Source: Lachnospiraceae bacterium (lineage in GTDB: Bacteria > Bacillota > Clostridia > Lachnospirales > Lachnospiraceae). Taken from it: a stretch of 12,497 bases of DNA. Numbering within the stretch: position 1 is the stretch's first letter; every line of letters begins with the position of its first letter. Below, piece after piece: positions 7,049 through 12,497 of the stretch. The notes beneath the pieces were generated by a model. The model did not search any database. It saw only the letters and a list, made by a program, of their open reading frames with translations, and was not told the DNA's origin. The stretch is taken from positions 45,413 to 57,909 of the forward strand of contig JAAUZW010000024.1 of assembly GCA_014804385.1 (NCBI GenBank). The letters are read 5' to 3'. A program made the translations under genes and the position numbers.

Positions 7049-7065
7049 CGCTATTGCCATCCCTG
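7040..7065. other. Hairpin holding both convergent stop codons
   Basis: CAGGGAT (7040-7046) pairs with ATCCCTG (7059-7065), then one A-C mismatch, then GC with GC, leaving a six-base loop. The TAG of the histidine phosphatase (7046-7048) and the TAG of the DUF1189 gene (7051-7053) both lie inside. Neither side has a T tract, so it is not a classic terminator. It may protect transcript 3' ends or slow converging polymerases. Confidence 0.45.
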
Positions 7066-8031
7066 TCCCGGCCCGATGCCCATTCCCGGTCCCATGGGCA
7101 TCGGCACCGGCTTGTTCTCCGGTAATTTTGCGATTGCAAAAACCATAAAGCTAATGGTAACGACCACCCTGAGAAGAAAGAACACGAAAGCATTCATAAA
7201 AGGGATCAGTCCAAGAATCATCGCTGCCACGAACATCAACACTTTCGCATATACCGCTGTCCGAAACAGCACTCCCGTCTCCAGCCGCTTCTTCATAATG
7301 GATGCAATGAGCATCGCAAACAGCAGATAGACTGCCGCAAACAGGAAATATCCGAAAATTCTTCCCAAAAAGATAAATATATACAAGACTACACTTTCAG
7401 CCATCAGGTATGGCATTACTGCATCCAAAGCCCGTTTTTTGCTAAGCTGCTTGTTGCGTCCGAAAATTTTGAAACCAACAGATTGATATCTCAGTTGTTC
7501 CCTGTTCTGCATGAAATAAATCTGATTCCGCCCCACCAGAATAATATCCCGATAACCTTCGGCTGCTTTTTTGGCAGCGTCTCCGTAAGTAAATTCCGCC
7601 ACATCTTTCGTTATGTATACATACATGTCACCATCTTCATACAGGAAATCTTCCTCAATTTCCAAATCACCGTCTGTTATCGTAAAATCCGGCAGCCGAT
7701 CCACAAGCGCATTCACGTCGATGAACTTTAGGCTTATCATATGATTTATAAATGAAATAACGGTAGCAGCAAAAGCAAGAAGCGTCACAAACAAAACCAT
7801 GCTTCCAACCTTCACCTTCATCAGCCTGTCATACTTGGTCGGTACAAAGGAAAGAACAAACTGCTGAAAGATGTTTGGCGCTTTCCGCGGTTCTGCATTG
7901 CCGCCATAATTCCCGGGACCGCCGCCCATGTAGGGGGCTCTCTGTTGATAAAAGTTACCCTGCTGTTGATAAGGGTTGCCCTGTTGCTGATAGGGGCTGC
8001 CATTTGGCTGCTGGTTGTAATTGTTATCCAT
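7051..8031 (-). CDS. DUF1189 family membrane protein with Gln/Tyr-rich N-terminal repeat
   Basis: The 326-residue protein has a low-complexity N-terminus (1-45) rich in Gln, Asn, Tyr, Pro and Gly, with PYQQQGN repeated. A first membrane segment lies at about 76-98, an extracytoplasmic domain of about 110 residues (100-205) follows, and then four membrane segments (about 208-222, 226-245, 262-280 and 282-302). The tail (305-326) is rich in Pro, Gly and Met. The arrangement of one segment, a loop domain and a C-terminal membrane bundle matches DUF1189, whose function is unknown. The ATG has GGAG 6 bases upstream. The gene follows trpS after 55 bases without a convincing terminator, so it may be cotranscribed. 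Its stop lies 2 bases from that of the convergent phosphatase gene. The C-terminal tail codons contribute to the shared hairpin. Confidence 0.82.
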   Translation of the reverse strand: MDNNYNQQPNGSPYQQQGNPYQQQGNFYQQRAPYMGGGPGNYGGNAEPRKAPNIFQQFVLSFVPTKYDRLMKVKVGSMVLFVTLLAFAATVISFINHMISLKFIDVNALVDRLPDFTITDGDLEIEEDFLYEDGDMYVYITKDVAEFTYGDAAKKAAEGYRDIILVGRNQIYFMQNREQLRYQSVGFKIFGRNKQLSKKRALDAVMPYLMAESVVLYIFIFLGRIFGYFLFAAVYLLFAMLIASIMKKRLETGVLFRTAVYAKVLMFVAAMILGLIPFMNAFVFFLLRVVVTISFMVFAIAKLPENKPVPMPMGPGMGIGPGQGWQ

Positions 8032-8086
8032 CTATTTCTCCATTGTTTTTCTTTTACTGACAGATCATTCTTGCAGCTCTTTTTTA

Positions 8087-9091
8087 TTAACGGATCCGTT
8101 CCGGGAATCCCACCTTCTTCTGCACTTTTCTGAGAGTCTTGTTGGCATAATACTCTGCTTTCTGGGCATTCTCCTTGATCGCCTTATCAATATAATCTTT
8201 GTTTTTGCTCAAATCATCAAACTTTTCCTGCAAAGGCTTTAAGACGCCCACAACGGCTTCTCCCACCGCCATCTTAAAATCGCCGTAGCCTTTCCCGTCA
8301 AACTCTTTCTCCGTCTCCTCCGGTGTTTTCCCTGTGCAGGCACAGTAAATGTCAATCAAATTGCGAATACCGGGCTGCTCCTCACTGTAACGTACACAGG
8401 CAAGGGAGTCCGTCACGGCACGTTTGAACTTACGGATAATGGTATCGGGATCATCCATCAGATAAATGCTGGCGTTAGGATTATCATCGGACTTTGACAT
8501 CTTCTTCTCCGGGTTCTGCAGGCTCTTGATGCTTGCCCCCGCCTTGCCGATATAAGGCTCCGGAATGGTAAACACATCTCCGTAGATCGCATTAAATCTC
8601 TGGGCAATATCCCTTGTGATCTCCAAATGCTGCAGCTGATCCTTTCCCACAGGAACCACATCCGCCTGATAGAGAAGAATGTCCGCCGCCATCAGCACCG
8701 GATAAGTAAAAAGTCCGGCATTGATGTTGTCCGCATGCTTCGATGCCTTATCCTTAAACTGGGTCATGCGGTTTAATTCGCCCATGTAGGTAAAACAGTT
8801 TAAGATCCAGGCAAGCTCCGAATGTCCTGACACATGGGACTGATAATACAGACAATTGTTCTCGGGATCGATCCCTGCCGCAATGTAGAGGGTAAGAAGA
8901 TTTCTGGCCCTTCTGCGAAGCTCCGCAGGATCCTGTCTTACAGTGATAGAATGCAGATCCACCACCGAGTAAAAGCATTGATATTCTTCACACAGCGTCA
9001 CCCAGTTTTTCAGTGCCCCCAGATAATTTCCCAAGGTCAGATTTCCTGTCGCCTGCATGCCGCTGAATAACACCTTATTTCCGTCTATCAT
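8087..9091 (-). CDS. trpS: Tryptophanyl-tRNA synthetase
   Basis: The 334-residue product is a class I aminoacyl-tRNA synthetase that charges tRNA-Trp. It begins MIDGNKVLFSGMQATG and has the HIGH-like motif TLGNYLGA (19-26), DLHSIT (45-50), VGKDQLQHLEITRDIAQRFN (148-167) typical of TrpRS, and KMSKS (197-201). Length is normal for bacterial TrpRS. The usual His of the LHLGNYLGA block is Thr here (NLTLGNY). The start at 9091 was chosen because GGAGG lies 10 bases upstream and the sequence then begins like its family. A longer frame from TTG at 9130 would translate the leader hairpin. The gene has its own promoter at 9143-9171 and is separated from upstream genes by a probable terminator. Confidence 0.97.
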   Translation of the reverse strand: MIDGNKVLFSGMQATGNLTLGNYLGALKNWVTLCEEYQCFYSVVDLHSITVRQDPAELRRRARNLLTLYIAAGIDPENNCLYYQSHVSGHSELAWILNCFTYMGELNRMTQFKDKASKHADNINAGLFTYPVLMAADILLYQADVVPVGKDQLQHLEITRDIAQRFNAIYGDVFTIPEPYIGKAGASIKSLQNPEKKMSKSDDNPNASIYLMDDPDTIIRKFKRAVTDSLACVRYSEEQPGIRNLIDIYCACTGKTPEETEKEFDGKGYGDFKMAVGEAVVGVLKPLQEKFDDLSKNKDYIDKAIKENAQKAEYYANKTLRKVQKKVGFPERIR

Positions 9092-9112
9092 AACAAACTT
9101 GCCTCCTTCGCA

Positions 9113-9128
9113 GAGCGCATCCGCGCTC
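9113..9128 (-). promoter_or_regulatory. 5' leader hairpin of trpS
   Basis: On the minus strand GAGCGC-GGAT-GCGCTC is a perfect 6-base-pair stem with a four-base loop. It begins about 9 bases after the predicted transcription start and ends about 10 bases before the GGAGG. It may protect the 5' end of the mRNA or tune access to the ribosome site. The leader is only about 45 bases, far too short for a T-box. Confidence 0.5.
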
Positions 9129-9142
9129 AAAAAACTATACTA

Positions 9143-9171
9143 AATATAGCACTGCCCTCTTTTTCCGTCAA
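9143..9171 (-). promoter_or_regulatory. Strong sigma-A promoter of trpS
   Basis: On the minus strand TTGACG (9166-9171) is followed after exactly 17 bases by TATATT (9143-9148), with TGC directly before the -10, an extended -10 element. Initiation is expected near 9136. A small inverted repeat, CTATA-CTAAA-TATAG (9135-9149), overlaps the -10 and start site and could be an operator, but it may be chance in AT-rich DNA. Confidence 0.75.
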
Positions 9172-9206
9172 CCTGTTACACCAACGCAATTTCCTGATCC
9201 CATGAA

Positions 9207-9232
9207 GAAAGGACCGCAAAAGCGATCCCTTC
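9207..9232 (-). terminator. Probable terminator hairpin after the Cys-rich gene
   Basis: On the minus strand 11 bases (9222-9232) pair fully with 11 bases (9207-9217) around a TTTT loop; two of the pairs are G-U. On the plus strand these become A-C mismatches, so the functional strand is minus. It lies between the stop at 9258 and the trpS promoter. The stem ends in CCTTTC followed by TTC, so the U tract is weak and termination may be partial. Confidence 0.5.
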
Positions 9233-9257
9233 CATTCGTTTTTTTCTTTTGCGAAGA

Positions 9258-9521
9258 TCAGTTGTTTTCTCCCTCGCAGCCACAGGTAGATCCATTGTTA
9301 TTAAAAGGTCTTGCCTCGAAGCGGGGTTCAAATCTGGAATCTCTGGATTCTTCACAGGGACAGTTATCCTGTTCCTGCATCCTGCGGGACGGTCCGGCTG
9401 ATCTGCCTGATCCCTCACAGCCACAGTTCTGGTTTCTTCCGCCGCAGTTTCCTCCTCCGAAAAGAGTGTTTCCATTCTGTCCGCAGAAAAGTAACAACAG
9501 TATGATCCAACAACAGTTCAT
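9258..9521 (-). CDS. Small Cys/Gly-rich protein with hydrophobic N-terminus
   Basis: The 87-residue protein opens MNCCWIILLLLFCG, a short hydrophobic segment (3-13) flanked by cysteines, then becomes polar and rich in Gly, Asn, Glu and Arg. Ten cysteines are present (3, 4, 13, 26, 33, 35, 54, 56, 80, 82). Six form three C-x-C-E motifs: CGCE 33-36, CPCE 54-57 and CGCE 80-83. Similar short proteins with a CCWIILLLLF-like opening are common, unexplained genes in Clostridia and are sometimes misannotated as chorion high-cysteine proteins (from memory). Membrane association and metal or disulfide chemistry are plausible but unproven. AGGAG lies 10 bases before the ATG. The gene follows the DUF5662 gene by about 60 bases with no clear terminator between, so it may belong to that operon. 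Confidence 0.72.
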   Translation of the reverse strand: MNCCWIILLLLFCGQNGNTLFGGGNCGGRNQNCGCEGSGRSAGPSRRMQEQDNCPCEESRDSRFEPRFEARPFNNNGSTCGCEGENN

Positions 9522-9580
9522 AATTTTTCATCTCCTTTTTCTCTCATACCATATCCTATGCGGGAAAAAGGGATTGGTTC

Positions 9581-10126
9581 TCAATGCCATCCTTTGCGAA
9601 GGATTCTTTTCCTGATATAGCGGTAGGTCTTCTCCTCCCCCTGCTCGGCCAACATATGCAGGAGAAATTCCAAAAGCCGTTTCGTCTTTTTGTGTAAGGG
9701 CGGCGGCGTCTTGGAGGACTGGTAATATGCTAACGGATCCTGATCCCGATAAGCCGCTCCGTGATAGACCTTACAGGCCGCCACACGATCCATAAACATT
9801 TCCACCACATAGCGGACAGGCATCGGCGCCGGCGCCATACCGCCCTCGATCTCTTTCGCACTATAATCGATCCAATATTCATAGTGGTGCTTGTTTCGCC
9901 CCTTATGGTGAAGCCATGCGGAGGAATAACCGATATCCTCCCGCTCCGCGTTATTGGGGCTTCTGTCTCCCTGAAAATATCTGGCACCCACTCGGAATTC
10001 TGTGGGACTGTATTTGGACAGGTCGTGAAGCAGTCCCTGCCTATATAGACCTACCCGAAAGCATCCATCCATAACCAACAGCTTGTGGTGGGTGATCGTT
10101 TTAAAATGCTCCCACGCCTTATTCAT
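9581..10126 (-). CDS. DUF5662 family protein (His/Asp-rich, HD-like)
   Basis: The 181-residue soluble protein has ITHHKLLVMDGCF (11-23), GLLHDLSKYSPTEF (31-44, with H34-D35), GYSSAWLHHKGRNKHHYEYWIDY (66-88) and MFMDRVAACKVY (110-121). This conserved set of His-His, His-Asp and Asp matches DUF5662. The spacing recalls a metal-dependent HD-type hydrolase, although enzymatic activity has not been assigned as far as I know. The C-terminus is basic. It begins with an ATGA overlap with the end of the GH13-like gene and has only a weak ribosome site, so its translation depends on the upstream gene. That coupling suggests near-equal synthesis of the two proteins. Confidence 0.85.
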   Translation of the reverse strand: MNKAWEHFKTITHHKLLVMDGCFRVGLYRQGLLHDLSKYSPTEFRVGARYFQGDRSPNNAEREDIGYSSAWLHHKGRNKHHYEYWIDYSAKEIEGGMAPAPMPVRYVVEMFMDRVAACKVYHGAAYRDQDPLAYYQSSKTPPPLHKKTKRLLEFLLHMLAEQGEEKTYRYIRKRILRKGWH

Positions 10127-12063
10127 CTGCTTTCTTCATCCCCTTTATTCTTTTCGGCTCTGCCGTTTTTCCTGCGGGCCGTTTTTTTCTCTTCCACCGG
10201 CGCCTCCTTTGTGCCGCACAGCACAATGGTCCTTGCCGGCACACAGATCTCCTGAAAAGAGCCGTCCTCCTCGATCTCCGGCATCTCCTTTCCTGTGGAA
10301 ATAAGAATATCCCAACGCCTGCCCTTGGGAAGCTGAGGGAGCCCGAGATAGTTCACCTCCCAGTGCATATTTACCGCGACATAGAAAAACTGTTCTTCCG
10401 TTCCCGTCTCCTCCCGGTAACCACAGTACATGATCGCCATACAGCGGCTCGCCTGACCGGTATCGGGTCTCCACGCCTCTCTGCCGTGGAATGAAATATC
10501 GGGAAAACCGCTGGCCAGAGTATCCACGCCCCGACGCAGCGTTCTGCTCTGCACAATATGCCACCCCCGGCGCATGCTGATCATCGCCTTCGTGTGAGTA
10601 AGAAGCTCCTTCCCCATCTCGGTCTGATTCCATTTGATCCAGGCCACCTCGTTATCCTGACAGTAGGGATTATTATTTCCCCCCTGCGTATTGGCAAATT
10701 CATCGCCGCTATATAGCAAGGGAACCCCCCTGGACATAAAGAGAAGCGTCAGGGCATTCTTCATCTGCCGCAGACGAAGCTCCTGTATATTCTTTTTACG
10801 GCTTTTTCCTTCCACGCCGCAGTTCCAGCTGCAATTATAATCTGTTCCGTCCTGATTGTCCTCGCCGTTGGCCTCATTGTGCTTATAATCGTAGGACACC
10901 AGGTCAAGCAGCCGGAAGCCGTCCCACCTGGCCACGCTGTTGACACATCCGGCCTCATTGCGGTTATCCCGCAGATGGGAAAGGAATTGATTGATCATAT
11001 TGTCATCGCCCTTTAAGAACCGGCGTGTATTGTAGAGGAAGCTGTCGCTTAACCACAACAGATTGCGTGTCCTTTTATTCTCCTCCCAAGGCATATCCTT
11101 CTCGCCTACCAGGATCATAGTATCTGCAAGCAGCGGTTCCGCCGCAATCAGATCCATGGGCAAAGAAGCGCTCATCAGGTGAAAGCCGTCTATGTGGTAT
11201 TCCAGCACCCAATATTTCAAAATGTCCAGAATCTCCGCAGCCCCCACTTCGGGCGGAAAATAGAACTGCATCGCTGCCCCTATGCCGGCGCTGTGAAAAG
11301 CCCGCACCATATCCCGGTACTCTTTCGCCGCATCTTTTTCGTGAGCATAGGCGCTCTTCGGCATATAGTAGAGTCCCTTCTGATAGCCCCAGTAATTCAG
11401 TCTGGGCGCACGTTTCTCTTCCCCATCCTCAGGGGGCAGTTCCTGCTTGTAGGAAAGCATCGCCTGTTCCATGGTCTGCGCCGCAGTATTCTCCGGCATC
11501 ACCTCATCAAATTCATAACAGGGCATGAGGAGCGCCATATTGATCCCCAGTTCCTGCAGATAGGGTATCTTTTCCGTGACACCGGCATAAGTACCTTTCC
11601 ACTTGACACCGGAAGAACGGTGCTTCGTGAAACCGCGCACATGCAGCGCGTATAGTATCATCTCCCTCTGCGGGATATGGACATAGTCATCCTCCCCCCA
11701 GTCGTAGGGTTCACCCGATGTCCGGCAGCGCGGAAGCGCCGCTCTCGGTTCGCCATAGCGGCCGGGATTCTCCAGCCGTTTACAGTAAGGATCCTGATAG
11801 AGCTCCTCCCCCCTGTAAAAAAGATAGCTGCAGCTCCTGTCCCGGTAGCCGCAAAGCAGCATGGCACAGACCGCTCCCACCCGGCAGTTCTCCGGGAAGG
11901 GAATCCGCACGCCCTCCCGATGCTTTCTGTCATAGAGAATGATCCCTGCCTCCTCTATTCCACTGCACACCGCACAGATGCGCAGTCCCTCTTCTTCAAA
12001 AGAAACACCCAGTGGATAGATCTGTGTCCCTTTTACGCCCTTTATCTGGAATGTTTTTTGCAT
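10123..12063 (-). CDS. GlgX/isoamylase-like GH13 protein with degenerate active site
   Basis: The 646-residue protein has an N-terminal beta domain like CBM48 (about 12-105, ending YQDPYCKRL), a GH13 barrel (about 135-500) and a C-terminal beta domain (about 520-620), then a charged Lys/Arg/Glu tail. Family marks are clear: NYWGY (223-227), KHNEANGEDNQDGTD (394-408), SWNCGVEG (412-419), NTQGGNNNPYCQD (458-470). The catalytic blocks are altered. Region I reads AAMQFYFPPEV (263-273), without Asp or Asn-His. Region II reads GFHLMSAS where GFRFD is expected, so nucleophile Asp is Met297 and its Arg is His295. Region III keeps a likely Glu321. Region IV reads ARWDGF, with the His replaced by Trp380. 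Hydrolysis is unlikely; glucan binding or regulation is the likelier role. The start at 12063 has GGAGG 5 bases upstream; an in-frame ATG at 12075 lacks a good site. Confidence 0.9.
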   Translation of the reverse strand: MQKTFQIKGVKGTQIYPLGVSFEEEGLRICAVCSGIEEAGIILYDRKHREGVRIPFPENCRVGAVCAMLLCGYRDRSCSYLFYRGEELYQDPYCKRLENPGRYGEPRAALPRCRTSGEPYDWGEDDYVHIPQREMILYALHVRGFTKHRSSGVKWKGTYAGVTEKIPYLQELGINMALLMPCYEFDEVMPENTAAQTMEQAMLSYKQELPPEDGEEKRAPRLNYWGYQKGLYYMPKSAYAHEKDAAKEYRDMVRAFHSAGIGAAMQFYFPPEVGAAEILDILKYWVLEYHIDGFHLMSASLPMDLIAAEPLLADTMILVGEKDMPWEENKRTRNLLWLSDSFLYNTRRFLKGDDNMINQFLSHLRDNRNEAGCVNSVARWDGFRLLDLVSYDYKHNEANGEDNQDGTDYNCSWNCGVEGKSRKKNIQELRLRQMKNALTLLFMSRGVPLLYSGDEFANTQGGNNNPYCQDNEVAWIKWNQTEMGKELLTHTKAMISMRRGWHIVQSRTLRRGVDTLASGFPDISFHGREAWRPDTGQASRCMAIMYCGYREETGTEEQFFYVAVNMHWEVNYLGLPQLPKGRRWDILISTGKEMPEIEEDGSFQEICVPARTIVLCGTKEAPVEEKKTARRKNGRAEKNKGDEESR

Positions 12064-12140
12064 GAAAGCCTCCATCCATTCAAGCCAGATTCCGCCACTC
12101 GCTGTTTCACGGCTAAGAATCGAATTCTAAGTCAGTTTAT

Positions 12141-12169
12141 ATTATACTGAAAATACTGGCTTATTTCAA
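12141..12169 (-). promoter_or_regulatory. Strong sigma-A promoter of the GH13-like operon
   Basis: On the minus strand TTGAAA (12164-12169) is followed after 17 bases by a perfect TATAAT (12141-12146). Initiation is expected near 12134, giving a leader of about 70 bases. Within the first transcribed bases lies a short palindrome, AGAAT-CGA-ATTCT (12116-12128), a possible operator. Confidence 0.75.
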
Positions 12170-12208
12170 TCTAAAAAGTTTTACGCCATTCTTTCTTAAA
12201 TGTTTTTC

Positions 12209-12237
12209 TTTCTTGGTTCCTGTGTTTATGGTATGAT
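12209..12237 (+). promoter_or_regulatory. Extended -10 promoter of the DUF1292 gene
   Basis: TATGAT (12232-12237) is preceded by TG-G, an extended -10 element. The -35 at a 17-base spacer is poor (TTTCTT, 12209-12214), which extended -10 promoters tolerate. Transcription would start near 12244, about 25 bases before the start codon. Confidence 0.5.
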
Positions 12238-12268
12238 AAAGCAAATAAATGAAACAGGAGGACCTGCC

Positions 12269-12497
12269 ATGAGCAAAGAAGATAAAAATCCCACTCAGGA
12301 AGAACTGGACAAGGAAGAAATGACCGTTGAACTGGAGCTGGACGACGGCTCTCATGTCACCTGCGCCGTGGTCACGATCCTGACTGTAGCAGGCAAAGAT
12401 TATATCGCTCTTCTTCCTCTTGAAGAGGACGGGGAAAACACGGACGGCGAAGTCTGGTTCTATCGGTACAGCGAAAATCCAAAGGATCCAAACGAGG
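12269..12497 (+). CDS. DUF1292 family protein (C-terminus outside window)
   Basis: Seventy-six codons are visible before the window ends. The product opens MSKEDKNPTQEELDKEEM and continues with VELELDDGSHVTC, AGKDYIALLPLEEDGE and EVWFYRYSEN. The order of an acidic beta strand, YIALLP and a (F/I)YRY motif is diagnostic of DUF1292 (YrzB-like), a small acidic cytosolic family of about 85-110 residues found throughout Firmicutes. Its function is unknown. AGGAGG lies 7 bases before the ATG, a very good ribosome site. In many Firmicutes DUF1292 genes sit near yrrL/ruvX and a Fur-family gene; whether that holds here lies beyond the window. Confidence 0.9.
   Translation, partial: MSKEDKNPTQEELDKEEMTVELELDDGSHVTCAVVTILTVAGKDYIALLPLEEDGENTDGEVWFYRYSENPKDPNE

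Noticed and set aside
7040..7065. Classic bidirectional terminator between the phosphatase and DUF1189 genes
   Set aside because: The stem is real but no T tract follows on either strand, so it is recorded as a hairpin only.
8089..8100. Perfect palindrome AACGGATCCGTT at the end of trpS as a terminator
   Set aside because: It has no loop and is followed on the minus strand by an A-rich, not T-rich, stretch. It overlaps the last trpS codons and the stop.
9092..9260. A T-box tryptophan leader upstream of trpS
   Set aside because: No AGGGTGG...CCGCG-type block was found on the minus strand, and the strong promoter at 9143-9171 leaves only about 45 bases of leader.

Overview
The window looks like chromosomal DNA from a Gram-positive anaerobe of the class Clostridia, most likely Lachnospiraceae. 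The grounds are family content (DUF1292, DUF4037 with a TPR partner, DUF5662, DUF1189, a YczE-type membrane protein, and a short Cys-rich protein with a Cys-Cys-Trp-Ile-Ile-Leu opening), strong GGAGG-type ribosome sites, and sigma-A-like promoters. This assignment comes from memory of these families, not from a search. No insertion sequence, phage gene, tRNA, rRNA or CRISPR array is visible. Genes are densely packed and mostly on the minus strand, so the description runs from high to low coordinates.

Right part (about 12.5 to 9.2 kb). A divergent promoter pair separates a DUF1292 gene (plus strand, cut by the window end) from a minus-strand operon. That operon encodes a 646-residue protein with the architecture of the glycogen-debranching GlgX/isoamylase group of GH13, but its catalytic nucleophile and several other active-site residues are replaced. 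It overlaps by ATGA with a DUF5662 gene. A small 87-residue protein with three Cys-X-Cys-Glu motifs follows, then a likely terminator hairpin.

Middle part (9.2 to 6.3 kb). trpS (tryptophanyl-tRNA synthetase) has its own strong promoter and a short leader with a 5' hairpin and no room for a T-box. Downstream is a DUF1189 membrane protein. This gene converges, with a 2-base gap, on a plus-strand histidine-phosphatase gene. Both stop codons lie inside one hairpin.

Left part (6.3 kb to 1). A five-gene minus-strand cluster is tightly spaced: hflK, hflC, a TPR protein, a DUF4037 nucleotidyltransferase-like protein and a YczE-like membrane protein. HflK and HflC form a membrane SPFH complex known as a partner of the FtsH protease. 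No ftsH gene is seen here. The hflK promoter appears to fire into a roughly 170-base leader with strand-specific RNA-like structure and two near-identical repeats that could compete for one U-rich tract. This leader and the degenerate GH13 protein are the two most unusual items. At the left edge, a separately promoted gene encodes a secreted protein with a very acidic linker and YDG/MBG-like beta modules. It runs off the window.
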